Source: Rhodospirillales bacterium (GTDB lineage: Bacteria; Pseudomonadota; Alphaproteobacteria; Rhodospirillales; GLO-3). Taken from it: 64,000 nucleotides of DNA. Both the position numbers and the translations under genes were made by a program. Below, piece by piece: positions 53,901 through 61,527 of the stretch (positions are counted from its first letter, which is position 1; every line of letters begins with the position of its first letter). The stretch lies in the NCBI GenBank assembly GCA_003354135.1, contig PIVK01000005.1:1-64000 (forward strand), in the 5' to 3' direction. The notes under the pieces were generated by a model that was not told the origin of the DNA, did not search any database, and saw only the letters and a list, made by a program, of their open reading frames with translations.

Positions 53901-54775
53901 TGGGAAAACGCATTCTTGTCATCGGCGCCACCGGCATGCTGGGCCAGGCACTGGTCGCCCAGGGCCACTCACGCGGGTACGAAGTCGTCGGCGCGGCGCG
54001 ATCGAAAACCGACAGGACGGTAGACCTGGCCGCCCCTTCCTCCATCGGAACCCTTATTCACCACACCGCACCGGATATCGTCGTCAATGCCGCCGCCATG
54101 GTCGTCCACGCCGACTGCGAGGCCGACCCTTGCGGCGCCTATGCCAGCAACGCACGGGCGGTCGCATTCATGTCCGACGCCTGCCAGCAAACGGGGGCCA
54201 CGCTGGTTCAGGTCTCGACCGACCAGTTCTTCACCGGCGACGGCGCGAGACCACATGCACAAGACGCACCTGTCACCATTCTGCCCAGCGAGTACGCGCG
54301 GACCAAGCTTGCCGGCGAGACCTTCGCGCTACGCCTGCCGGATGCTCTGGTGTTGAGGACCAACATCACCGGCTTAAGGGGCCGGGCCGGTCGCCCCACC
54401 TTCATTGAATGGGTGTTCGAGACCGCCTCCGCCGGACGCCCCTTCACTTTGTTCGATGATTATTTCACCTCGACCATCGATACGCCGAGTTTCGCCCGTT
54501 CCTTGTTCGACTTGGTCGATAAGGGCGCCCGCGGCCGCTTCAACCTGGCGAGCCGCGACATATCGAGCAAGAAGGACTTCATCATCGCGGCCGTACAAGC
54601 GCTCACCGGGAACGATCCGAAATACACGCTCGGCAGCGTGACGACTATGGCAACCCCGCGCGCCGAAAGCCTCGGTCTCGATGTCGGCAAGGCCGAGGCC
54701 GTTCTCGGGTATTCCTTACCCACCCGTTCCGAAGTCGTCGACGCCCTCGCCCAGGCTTGGAAGGAACGCGGATGA
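53900..54775 (+). CDS. RmlD-like NAD(P)-dependent sugar reductase/epimerase
   Basis: Short-chain dehydrogenase of 291 residues of the dTDP-4-dehydrorhamnose reductase type. The nucleotide loop is VIGATGMLGQALVAQG, the active site has VSTDQFFTGDG and Tyr-X3-Lys in EYARTKLAGE. It likely makes or modifies a nucleotide-linked sugar for the glycosyltransferases just upstream, to which it is translationally coupled. The exact substrate cannot be told. Confidence 0.85.
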   Translation: MGKRILVIGATGMLGQALVAQGHSRGYEVVGAARSKTDRTVDLAAPSSIGTLIHHTAPDIVVNAAAMVVHADCEADPCGAYASNARAVAFMSDACQQTGATLVQVSTDQFFTGDGARPHAQDAPVTILPSEYARTKLAGETFALRLPDALVLRTNITGLRGRAGRPTFIEWVFETASAGRPFTLFDDYFTSTIDTPSFARSLFDLVDKGARGRFNLASRDISSKKDFIIAAVQALTGNDPKYTLGSVTTMATPRAESLGLDVGKAEAVLGYSLPTRSEVVDALAQAWKERG

Positions 54776-54857
54776 GGTCGGTGTTTCCCCCTTGTCACCC
54801 CGTATTCCTTCCCCCACACTCGATTTTCACATCCTGCGTTGAAGAGGAACATGCGCT

Positions 54858-56051
54858 ATGAAGAACACGTGGCGTTTTGGCGAGAATGAACACCGCTACA
54901 TCGAAGAGGTCTTCGAATCCGGCGAAGGGTCCGCCACCTCGGGCAGCATGAACAACCGCCTCGAACAGGTCTTCGCCGAAAAGGTCGGCGCCCGGTACGG
55001 CGTCAGCTTCAATTCCGGAACTTCGACCCTGCATGCGGCGCTGCATGCCGTAGACGTCAACTACGGGGACGAGGTCATCATCCCGGCCCTGACGGTCTAT
55101 GCCAACCTGGCCGTCGTTTTGGCCCAAAACGCGATCCCGGTCTTCGCCGACGTCGATCCCGACACCTTCAACATCGACCCGGTCGACATCGAACTCAAGG
55201 TCACACCGCGCACCAAGGCCATCATGCCGGTGCCGCTCTATGGCATGCCCTGCGATTACGACGCCATCAAAGCCATCGCCGACAAGCACGGCATCGCCGT
55301 CATCAACGATGCGGCACAGGCTTACCTCGCCGAGTATAAGGGAAAGCCCATCGGTTCTCTGTTCCCGATTACCAGCTACAGTCTGGATGCGACGAAACAC
55401 ATCACCACCGGCGACGGCGGCATGATCGTCACCACCGATTTGGGCCTGGCGCAGAGGATCCGTAAATTCGGCAGTCTCGGCTACAAGGCGCTGACCGGCA
55501 ACGACGGGCGGATCCGCATCAACAAGGACCTGTTTCAGGACCCCAATTATTCGCGCCACGACGAGCTTGGGCTCAACTACCGCATGTCCGAGTTCGCCGC
55601 CGCCGTGGGCCTCGCCCAGGCTGAGCGCATGGAGCACTTCGTCGACCTTCGCCGTTCCATCGCCGGCCAGTTCGCCGAGGCCATGGAGGGTTGCGACTAC
55701 CTCAAGCCCCAGATCCAGCCCGAGGGCTGCAAGTCGGCCTACTGGACCTACACGGTCCGATATCTCCGCGACGACGGCGTCAGCTGGCACGACTTCCGCA
55801 AGAAGTACATGGAGTTCGGCGGCGACGGCATCTATGCCGCCTGGAAGCTGCTCTATCAGGAAACGGTCTTCGAGTCCGGGGTCTGGCGCCGCCACTGCCC
55901 CCCCCTTTACGACGACTACACCTTCGAGCCCTGCCCCAACGCGGAGATGATCCAGCCCCAGTTGATGCAGTTCGTCGGTAACTACGAAAGCCGAGAGGAC
56001 GCGGAGCCCAAGGTCGAGGCGCTCCGCAAGACGATCCGGCACTTCGGCTGA
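54858..56051 (+). CDS. DegT/DnrJ/EryC1/StrS-family sugar aminotransferase
   Basis: PLP enzyme that puts an amino group on a keto sugar nucleotide. 397 residues. Family patterns: VSFNSGTSTLHAALHAVDVN, DEVIIPALTVYANLAVVLAQ, AVINDAAQAYLAEYKGKPIG, and the PLP-binding Lys in SLDATKHITTGDGGMIVT. C-terminal substrate loop GLNYRMSEFAAAVGLAQ is normal. There are 82 bases before it without a clear promoter. Confidence 0.92.
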   Translation: MKNTWRFGENEHRYIEEVFESGEGSATSGSMNNRLEQVFAEKVGARYGVSFNSGTSTLHAALHAVDVNYGDEVIIPALTVYANLAVVLAQNAIPVFADVDPDTFNIDPVDIELKVTPRTKAIMPVPLYGMPCDYDAIKAIADKHGIAVINDAAQAYLAEYKGKPIGSLFPITSYSLDATKHITTGDGGMIVTTDLGLAQRIRKFGSLGYKALTGNDGRIRINKDLFQDPNYSRHDELGLNYRMSEFAAAVGLAQAERMEHFVDLRRSIAGQFAEAMEGCDYLKPQIQPEGCKSAYWTYTVRYLRDDGVSWHDFRKKYMEFGGDGIYAAWKLLYQETVFESGVWRRHCPPLYDDYTFEPCPNAEMIQPQLMQFVGNYESREDAEPKVEALRKTIRHFG

Positions 56052-56070
56052 GGGAAAGGGGGGACCGGTC

Positions 56071-56874
56071 ATGAAAATCGGCGCCTTCATTCCCATCCGC
56101 CTTGATTCGGAGCGCCTGCCCGGAAAGGCCCTGAAGGACATGGTGGGGCGTCCTGTCGTCCACCATCTCCTGGACCGAACGGCAGCCTGCAGTCATATCG
56201 AAAGCCCTAAAGACATTGTCGTCTGCACCACGTCCGAGTCCGGGAACAACCCTCTGGTCGAGGCGGTCGAGGCTTACGGAGCGTCCGTCTTTCGCGGCGA
56301 CAAGGACGACCTGATCAAGCGCTTCAAGGACGCCGCGGATGCTTTCCGGTTCGATATCGTCGTTCAGGTGGACGGGGACGATCCCCTTTGCGACACCGAA
56401 TACATGGACCTCACCGTCGATGCCTTGCTGGCCGACCCTCGGTTGGACACGGCGGTGACGATGGGGCTACCGTTTGGCATCAACGTGAAAAGTTTTACCC
56501 GGACGGCAATCGACAAGGTCTTCGCCCACTACACGTCGACCGAGAACGACACGGGTTTTGCCCTCTATTTCACGAGATCGAACCTGTGCCGCTGTTATCG
56601 GATCGAGCCGAGAACGCCTGACCACGTTCTTGAGGAGGCCCGCCTCACCCTGGATTACGAGGAGGATCTGGAGGTCTTCCGCCGTATCTTCGAGGCACTT
56701 TACAAACCCGGCGAGGTGTTCGGCCTGACCGAGGTCGTGCGTTTTCTCAAGGCCCATCCCGAAGTCGCAGCCATCAACAGCGGCCTCCAAGAACGCTACA
56801 TGGAGCGATCCCGCCAGAAGCTGGACATCGAGTACATGAACACCGACGGCACCTTGCAACGCATCGTCATCTGA
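56071..56874 (+). CDS. Sugar cytidylyltransferase (acylneuraminate/SpsF-like)
   Basis: Activates a sugar acid or sugar with CMP (or a related nucleotide). 267 residues. The nucleotide-binding start IPIRLDSERLPGKALKDMVG has the R-X2-S-X-RLP-X-K pattern of NeuA/KdsB/SpsF proteins; VVQVDGDDPLCDTEYMD is the metal-binding loop. The C-terminal part (YEEDLEVFRRIFEALYKPGE) fits the SpsF branch. Substrate not known. It ends at the first base of a large inverted repeat. Confidence 0.85.
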   Translation: MKIGAFIPIRLDSERLPGKALKDMVGRPVVHHLLDRTAACSHIESPKDIVVCTTSESGNNPLVEAVEAYGASVFRGDKDDLIKRFKDAADAFRFDIVVQVDGDDPLCDTEYMDLTVDALLADPRLDTAVTMGLPFGINVKSFTRTAIDKVFAHYTSTENDTGFALYFTRSNLCRCYRIEPRTPDHVLEEARLTLDYEEDLEVFRRIFEALYKPGEVFGLTEVVRFLKAHPEVAAINSGLQERYMERSRQKLDIEYMNTDGTLQRIVI

Positions 56875-56978
56875 TACATCCCATACATAAAAAAGGTTGC
56901 TGCTCCCCCTGAGAGCGGAAACGCTCTCTGAATGAAACAGACAGGAGAGCAGCAACCTTTTTTATGTATGGGATGTAT
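56874..56978. repeat. Perfect 32-bp inverted repeat around a GAAA-loop hairpin
   Basis: Left arm 56874-56905 and right arm 56947-56978 are exact reverse complements (ATACATCCCATACATAAAAA... with ...GGTTGCTGCTC at the inner end). Inside, GAGAGCG-GAAA-CGCTCTC (56911-56928) is a second perfect hairpin. Each arm carries a run of six A or T, so the structure can act as a terminator in both directions. It fills the space between the cytidylyltransferase stop and the aldo/keto reductase start. Confidence 0.93.
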
Positions 56979-56991
56979 GAGACACTCGGCC

Positions 56992-57909
56992 ATGAAGCTC
57001 GCGCTCGGAACAGTTCAGTTCGGACAGGACTACGGCGTTTCCAACACCCAGGGGCGCACGGGCAAAGAGGACGTCAGGGCCATCCTTTCTCTGGCGGAGA
57101 GCAGTGGCGTCCGAATGATCGACACCGCCCCGGCATATGGCGAAAGTGAGAAGGTTCTGGGGGGGGCCTTGCCGCCCGATACTCCGTTCCGCATCGTGAC
57201 CAAGACCCCTGCGTTTACGGGGGCCTCCCCTACCGAAAACGCTGTCCTTGAAGCTTTCGGGCGCTCACTTGAACGCCTAGGCCGCGCCTCCGTCTACGGT
57301 TTGCTGGTTCACTTGGCGGACGACCTTCTGGGGCCTTCCGGAGACCTCCTCTGGTCGGTCATGACGCGTCTTGCCGAGGAAGGAAAAGTAGAGAAGATAG
57401 GCATTTCCGCATACACCCCGGACCAGGTGCGCATGGCCTTGGATCGCTACCCCATCCAGATGGTTCAAGTTCCCCTGAACCTGCTGGACCAGCGCCTGAT
57501 CCATAGTGGGACACTGGCGCTCCTCAGGAATCGCGGGATAGAGGTTCATGCCCGTTCCGCGCTCCTTCAGGGTTTGCTGACCATGGATCCGAATGCGCTT
57601 CCTTCCGGGTTCAATAGTGCGGCAGGCCCCATCCGGGCAGCACATCGGGCCGCTGCGGAAGTTGGCCTGGACATCGTGACTTTGGCCACGCGTTTCGTCT
57701 GCTCCATTCCAGAGGTGGACTGCGTCGTTGCCGGCGTAACCACGCGGGACGAACTGGCCGGTCTCGTCGCAGCCTGCCGCGGCTCCCTGCCCCAAGACCT
57801 GAACACCGCCGCTCTCGCCATCGAGAACGAAGCCGTCATAACGCCATCCCAATGGCCCCCCGACGCTTCGGAGAAGTGGCGGTTCGACTTTCCGGAAAAA
57901 CAAGATTGA
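56992..57909 (+). CDS. Aldo/keto reductase in sugar cluster
   Basis: 305 residues from ATG 56992 (MKLALGTVQFGQDYGVSNTQ); a frame from 56932 would begin inside the inverted repeat and translate its right arm, so I reject it. The AKR tetrad is visible: Asp in MIDTAPAYGESEKVLG, Tyr in the same motif, Lys in IVTKTPAF and His in LLVHLADD. These enzymes occur in nonulosonate and flagellin glycan loci. The hairpin just upstream may separate its expression from the genes before it. Confidence 0.85.
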   Translation: MKLALGTVQFGQDYGVSNTQGRTGKEDVRAILSLAESSGVRMIDTAPAYGESEKVLGGALPPDTPFRIVTKTPAFTGASPTENAVLEAFGRSLERLGRASVYGLLVHLADDLLGPSGDLLWSVMTRLAEEGKVEKIGISAYTPDQVRMALDRYPIQMVQVPLNLLDQRLIHSGTLALLRNRGIEVHARSALLQGLLTMDPNALPSGFNSAAGPIRAAHRAAAEVGLDIVTLATRFVCSIPEVDCVVAGVTTRDELAGLVAACRGSLPQDLNTAALAIENEAVITPSQWPPDASEKWRFDFPEKQD

Positions 57910-57911
57910 AA

Positions 57912-58062
57912 ATGATTGGCGCCATGACCGAAAATCCCGCAGACACCAATCCGTCACAAAACAAGGAAACCCAAACGGGCAACCATATGCATGCCCTTAT
58001 GCGCGAACTGTTTCCCATTTGCCGGAGCATCACCGGAAACGGGGGGGGGACTCCCAGCCCTG
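57912..58062 (+). pseudogene. DUF4910 (M28-like aminopeptidase) gene, N-terminal remnant
   Basis: Starts 2 bases after the reductase stop and reads MIGAMTENPADTNPSQNKET, then MHALMRELFPICRSITGNG. The last motif is the conserved N-terminus of DUF4910 proteins, which usually have 400 or more residues. Right after it comes a run of nine G at about 58041-58049, then stops in all useful frames and the end of fdhD on the other strand. So the gene is cut after about 45 codons. DUF4910 genes are common in polysaccharide and flagellin glycosylation clusters, which fits the neighbours. Confidence 0.7.
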
Positions 58063-58074
58063 GAACTAAACCAT

Positions 58075-58935
58075 CTAGGCAATCCTCCGGTCGGCGCGCT
58101 TTTCCGAGGGCGGTCTCCAATCGTAGACGATGCGCTCCTTGCCCGACAAGACCAGGAACCGCTTGCCCTTGGCGCGGCTGATCAGGGTCAAGCCGGTCTG
58201 TTTCGCCAGTTCGATGGCCCAGACGGTCGCGCCCGAGCGGGAGATGAGAATGGGAATTCCCATCTGCACCGTTTTGATGACCATTTCACTGGTCATGCGC
58301 CCGGTCGTATACATGACCTTGTCGGCCCCGGAAATGTCATGCAGGTACATGTAGCCGGCAATTTTATCCAAGGCGTTGTGCCGTCCGACGTCCTCGATAT
58401 AGACCAGCGGCCGGTCGTCTTGGCACAACACGCAGCCATGAATCGCCCCCGCTTTGATATAGAGGCTGGGTGTCGTGTTGATGGCCTTCAGGAGCGCCAG
58501 AATCCAGGAACTTCGAATCTCCACGTTGTCGGGCAGGACCACCCGCTCGAACTTCTCCATCACATCTCCGAATACCGTCCCTTGGGAGCAGCCCGAGGTC
58601 AGGGTCTTCTTGCGCATTTTCTCTTCGTAATTGGTCCTGCGTTCGGTGCGGATAACGACCGTTTCGATATCCGGATCGTAATTGATGGCGGTGATCCGGT
58701 CATCCGGCTTCAACATGTTCTGGTTGACCAAATACCCTACGCCCAAGAGGTCGGGGTAGTCGCAGATCGTCATCATGGTGACGATCTCCTGACCATTAAG
58801 GAAAAGGGTCAGAGGGTGCTCCGCGATGATCGGGATATCACGCTCCCTGCCATCGTGGTCCATAACCCGGACGGTTTCGAATAAGCGCTTGTCGGTCGGG
58901 TCCGGCTTTAGGATATAGGGACAGTTGTCGGACAT
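58075..58935 (-). CDS. fdhD: Formate dehydrogenase accessory sulfurtransferase FdhD
   Basis: Passes sulfur from IscS to the molybdenum cofactor of formate dehydrogenase. 286 residues. The catalytic region TSGCSQGTVFGD keeps one Cys where E. coli FdhD has Cys-X2-Cys; this is common in other branches. AGAIHGCVLCQDDRPLVYIE, DVGRHNALDKIAGYMYL and TTGRMTSEMVIKTVQMGIPI are diagnostic. It follows the 36-residue membrane protein by 27 bases. The formate dehydrogenase catalytic gene is not in the window. Confidence 0.95.
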   Translation of the reverse strand: MSDNCPYILKPDPTDKRLFETVRVMDHDGRERDIPIIAEHPLTLFLNGQEIVTMMTICDYPDLLGVGYLVNQNMLKPDDRITAINYDPDIETVVIRTERRTNYEEKMRKKTLTSGCSQGTVFGDVMEKFERVVLPDNVEIRSSWILALLKAINTTPSLYIKAGAIHGCVLCQDDRPLVYIEDVGRHNALDKIAGYMYLHDISGADKVMYTTGRMTSEMVIKTVQMGIPILISRSGATVWAIELAKQTGLTLISRAKGKRFLVLSGKERIVYDWRPPSEKRADRRIA

Positions 58936-58962
58936 TTTGGCCCAAACGCCTCCTTTTGTGGT

Positions 58963-59073
58963 TTAGCCCGCAAGCTTAATGACCAACGTTGGCGTCGAAA
59001 TGACGAGAGCCAGGATGCTGCACGTCATGGCGATAGGCGTTTCCCGCCAGACTTTGTTCCATGCTTCCTTCAT
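58963..59073 (-). CDS. 36-residue single-pass membrane protein upstream of fdhD
   Basis: Short gene: ATG at 59073, stop TAA at 58963-58965, with AAGAGGAG about 9 bases upstream. The product starts MKEAWNKVWRETP and continues as one membrane helix (IAMTCSILALVISTPTLVIK) with a short tail LAG. The basic, Trp-rich N-terminus and the hydrophobic stretch suggest an inner-membrane protein with its N-terminus inside. It shares strand and spacing with fdhD, so it may belong to the formate dehydrogenase system. No family is recognised. Confidence 0.65.
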   Translation of the reverse strand: MKEAWNKVWRETPIAMTCSILALVISTPTLVIKLAG

Positions 59074-59109
59074 CTTCAATCGGCTCCTCTTGACTTCGTC
59101 GCAGCGGCG

Positions 59110-59219
59110 CTATCCGTCAGGCTCCTTTTTACCTTCGGTGGCACCTGCGGCCGGCGCCTCAGTGTGCGGTGGCCGATTGCTTAGGGTGTCATTTTGACCC
59201 TTCCGGCAAACGATCCCTG
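59110..59219 (-). other. Possible 3' remnant of a lost gene before the small membrane protein
   Basis: In one minus frame this stretch reads VCRKGQNDTLSNRPP, then TEAPAAGATEGKKEPDG and a stop at 59110-59112. It looks like the polar tail of a real protein, but there is no start before the antitoxin gene. The plus strand shows nothing. Confidence 0.3.
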
Positions 59220-59528
59220 CTACGGCGCGGCATCATTGCCTGGTTCGAACGAAATCCGTAACCGCCCACCCAGCGCCTGGGCGGCTGCGACGATTGTGTG
59301 TAGGGTCAGGCCCGTGTCTTTTTCATCGAAGAGCCGGTTGACTTGCTTGCGGTTGGTCTTCATGGCTTCGGCCAAAGCTGTTTTCGTCATGTCGGAGGCG
59401 TCGAAGGCTTGCCGGAAGCTCATGGCCATGACACGTTTCGCAGCCCGTTCGGTCACTTCATCGAGAATGCCTTCATCGGCGAGAAAGTCATCGAAGCTGC
59501 CGCCGATGTTGGGGTGTTGGTCATTCAT
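59220..59528 (-). CDS. Antitoxin, XRE/HigA-type helix-turn-helix
   Basis: 102 residues from ATG 59528 (MNDQHPNIGGSFDDFLADEG). The HTH is in MTKTALAEAMKTNRKQVNRL, as in antitoxins that pair with Gp49/HigB-type toxins; the C-terminus LHTIVAAAQALGGRLRISFE is typical. Its start overlaps the toxin stop by 4 bases. It would neutralise the toxin and repress the pair. Confidence 0.87.
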   Translation of the reverse strand: MNDQHPNIGGSFDDFLADEGILDEVTERAAKRVMAMSFRQAFDASDMTKTALAEAMKTNRKQVNRLFDEKDTGLTLHTIVAAAQALGGRLRISFEPGNDAAP

Positions 59529-59920
59529 CTCTCTTCTCCTACCTTTTCGCCTTTTTCCGGCCTTTTCGCCTTTTTCCGGCGCCGGTATTCCTTCCACCGG
59601 CCCTTGGCGACGTCCAGGTCCTTCTGCGGCGTCTTCCGGGTCTTTTTCACGAAACCATGCAGAAGCACCATCAAATCGCCGTCTATGCCAAACAGGACGC
59701 GAAAAATCCGGTTGGGCAAATCGGCTCTGACCTCCCACAGGCCACTACCCATGTTACGGCAGACAGGAAGGCCGATCGGCCAACCGAACTCCACGGCCTT
59801 GATGGCTTCGCCGATCCTTTTCTTTTCCTCCGTCGGCAAGTTCTTGATCACCCCCCGTACGGGTTCGGAACCGGTTGCCGTTTTGAAAAAGAAAGCGTGA
59901 AGCGTCTTATTCGGGTTCAT
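59525..59920 (-). CDS. Toxin, RelE/HigB (Gp49-like) family
   Basis: 131 residues from ATG 59920 (MNPNKTLHAFFFKTATGSEP); an upstream TTG would add 5 residues. Family patterns are PTEEKKRIGEAIKAVEFGWP, GLWEVRADLPNRIFRVLFGI and LLHGFVKKTRKTPQKDLDVA, matching Gp49-like RelE-fold ribonucleases that cut mRNA. The C-terminal tail (KEYRRRKKAKRPEKGEKVG) is very basic. Gene order toxin then antitoxin is that of HigBA. Confidence 0.87.
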   Translation of the reverse strand: MNPNKTLHAFFFKTATGSEPVRGVIKNLPTEEKKRIGEAIKAVEFGWPIGLPVCRNMGSGLWEVRADLPNRIFRVLFGIDGDLMVLLHGFVKKTRKTPQKDLDVAKGRWKEYRRRKKAKRPEKGEKVGEER

Positions 59921-60227
59921 GGCGAACCGTATCAAAAAGGGAACGCCGCATCAAGAAAAACCGTATTAAAAAAGGAACGGCACGCCAGTCTCCCAATTGC
60001 CCCTTCACTCAGGTCAGGGATGCAGACCCGCCCTGCAACCCTGCCTTTCCGGCGAGGAATGGGGGTAGCAACCGCAGAGGCGAGGCACAGGGACCCGCAG
60101 GGTGGCCGCAGCCTTGCGGGCGCGAGGGGCGAAGCCCCTTAATTTCATATCGGCGGTGATTGAGGTGGTCCTGGAAAATCGGACAGGGTGTTAAGGTGTA
60201 TTCCGCCGGATAACGGAGGAATACGAA

Positions 60228-60534
60228 ATGATCAAGCGACGCCGGTTTACGGCGGAATTGCAAGGCCCGTGTGGCGCTGGAAGCGCTGCGGGGCGATAAG
60301 ACGATCCAGGAGATCGCGGCCAAGCACAAGGTTCATCCGAACCAGGTGAGCACCTGGAAGCGGCAGGCGGTGGATGGCCTTGGGGAGGTTTTCTCGAACG
60401 GCACTGACCGTGCTCAGCGGGACCACTTGACCGAGGTCCGGGACCTTCACGCCAAGATCGGTGAGCTGACGGTGGAACGGGATTTTTTGGCCGGAGGGCT
60501 CAAGCGGTGGGCCGTAAAGAGCGCAAGGCGATGA
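60228..60534 (+). pseudogene. IS3 transposase OrfA, frameshifted
   Basis: Helix-turn-helix subunit. From ATG 60228 it reads MIKRRRFTAEL, then the frame is lost. From about 60261 the normal OrfA continues in another frame: ALEALRGDKTIQEIAAKHKV, HPNQVSTWKRQ. Comparing GCGGAATTGCAAGGCC with the expected GAA-TTC-AAG-GCC shows one extra G at about 60259. It ends at 60534, overlapping orfB. Confidence 0.8.
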
Positions 60535-61442
60535 TTGCGCACGACCACCCTGACCTGAGTTTGAGCCGTCAGTGCCGCGTGCTGTCGATCAGCCGGTCCT
60601 CGTTCTATTACGTTCTGAAGGGCGAGAGACCGGAGAACCTGGGCCTGATGCACCGTATTGATGAATTGTTCCTGAAGTATCCGTTCTACGGCAGCCGCCA
60701 GATGGCCCGCCAGCTGCGGCGGGAAGGGATTTGCGTTGGCCGTCACCGGGTGCGCCGCCTGATGCGGTTGATGGGCCTGGAGGCCATCTATCAGGCACCG
60801 AGAACCAGCGCGCCCCATCCGGCCCATCGGATTTACCCCTACCTTCTCAAAGGCCTGGAGATCGATTGTCCCAACCAGGTTTGGTGCGCCGACATCACCG
60901 ACATCCCGGTCCAGCGTGGCTTCTTGTATCTGGTGGCGATCATGGACTGGGCGAGCCGCCATGTCCTGGCTTGGCGGCTGTCGAACACCATGGATGCGTC
61001 TTTCTGCGTCGAGGCTCTCGAAGAAGCCATGGCCCGATACAGCAAGCCGGGGATCTTCAACACGGACCAGGGCAGCCAGTTCACCGGCTTCGACTTCACA
61101 GGCACGCTCAAGGATGCCGGTGTGGCGATCTCCATGGACGGCCGGGGCCGCTGCATGGACAACATCTTCATCGAGCGGCTGTGGCGGTCTCTCAAATACG
61201 AGGCCGTCTACCTGCACGAACTGACCGACGGCTTCAGGGCTGAACAGGTCATCGGCGAGTGGATCGACTTCTACAACACCGAGCGGCCCCATTCCGCCCT
61301 CAATGGCCGAACCCCAGCCGAAGCCTATGCAACCGGCGATGACGGGGGGCCTGTGGATATGATGGGTAAGCCTGTCGGCTTACCCACATCCCCACAGGCT
61401 CAACAACAAGGAAATCTGATAAACAGGTATTTGGCGGCATGA
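60507..61442 (+). CDS. IS3 transposase OrfB (DDE integrase)
   Basis: Catalytic subunit, 311 residues from GTG 60507 (ATG 60531 is another choice). It has the HTH_21 region (YPFYGSRQMARQLRREGICV) and the DDE core: Asp in VWCADITDIPV, Asp in IFNTDQGSQFTG and Glu in DNIFIERLWRSLKYE. In active IS3 elements OrfAB is made by -1 frameshifting across the 60507-60534 overlap; no A-rich slippery run stands out here. Confidence 0.92.
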   Translation: MGRKERKAMIAHDHPDLSLSRQCRVLSISRSSFYYVLKGERPENLGLMHRIDELFLKYPFYGSRQMARQLRREGICVGRHRVRRLMRLMGLEAIYQAPRTSAPHPAHRIYPYLLKGLEIDCPNQVWCADITDIPVQRGFLYLVAIMDWASRHVLAWRLSNTMDASFCVEALEEAMARYSKPGIFNTDQGSQFTGFDFTGTLKDAGVAISMDGRGRCMDNIFIERLWRSLKYEAVYLHELTDGFRAEQVIGEWIDFYNTERPHSALNGRTPAEAYATGDDGGPVDMMGKPVGLPTSPQAQQQGNLINRYLAA

Positions 61443-61504
61443 TCAGGATGCGGAATACACCTTAACTGAGCCGCCAAACTGTCCAACGATGTGGGGCCAC
61501 CTCA

Positions 61505-61518
61505 AAGATTCCCGTCAT
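61505..61518 (-). pseudogene. Start of an interrupted gene downstream of nrfD-like gene
   Basis: Right after the NrfD stop comes AGGAGG and, at proper spacing, ATG 61518 followed by the codons for MTGIF. The IS right end begins at the next codon. Inside the IS the frame stops after 18 codons. The continuation is not found on the other side of the IS, so the gene was cut and its body lost. Confidence 0.6.
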
Positions 61519-61527
61519 GGTAGCCTC

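Larger units (their letters stand above)
60161..61504 (+). mobile_element. IS3-family insertion sequence
   Basis: 1344 bases bounded by imperfect inverted ends: TGAGGTGGTCC...GGACAG (left) and the reverse complement of the right end, TGAGGTGGCCC...GGACAG. A perfect 17-bp subterminal inverted repeat, GTTAAGGTGTATTCCGC, lies at 60190-60206 and 61450-61466. It carries orfA and orfB. No matching short target duplication is seen: left flank GTGAT, right flank AAGAT. orfA has a frameshift, so transposition in cis is doubtful. Confidence 0.88.

Noticed and set aside
56932-56991. Upstream start for the aldo/keto reductase
   Set aside because: It would translate the right arm of the inverted repeat, adds 20 residues with no family match, and the ATG at 56992 gives the normal AKR N-terminus.
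60125-60139. AGGGGC-GAA-GCCCCT hairpin as a terminator
   Set aside because: It has no T run on either strand and no gene ending into it; perhaps only part of a repeat flanking the IS.
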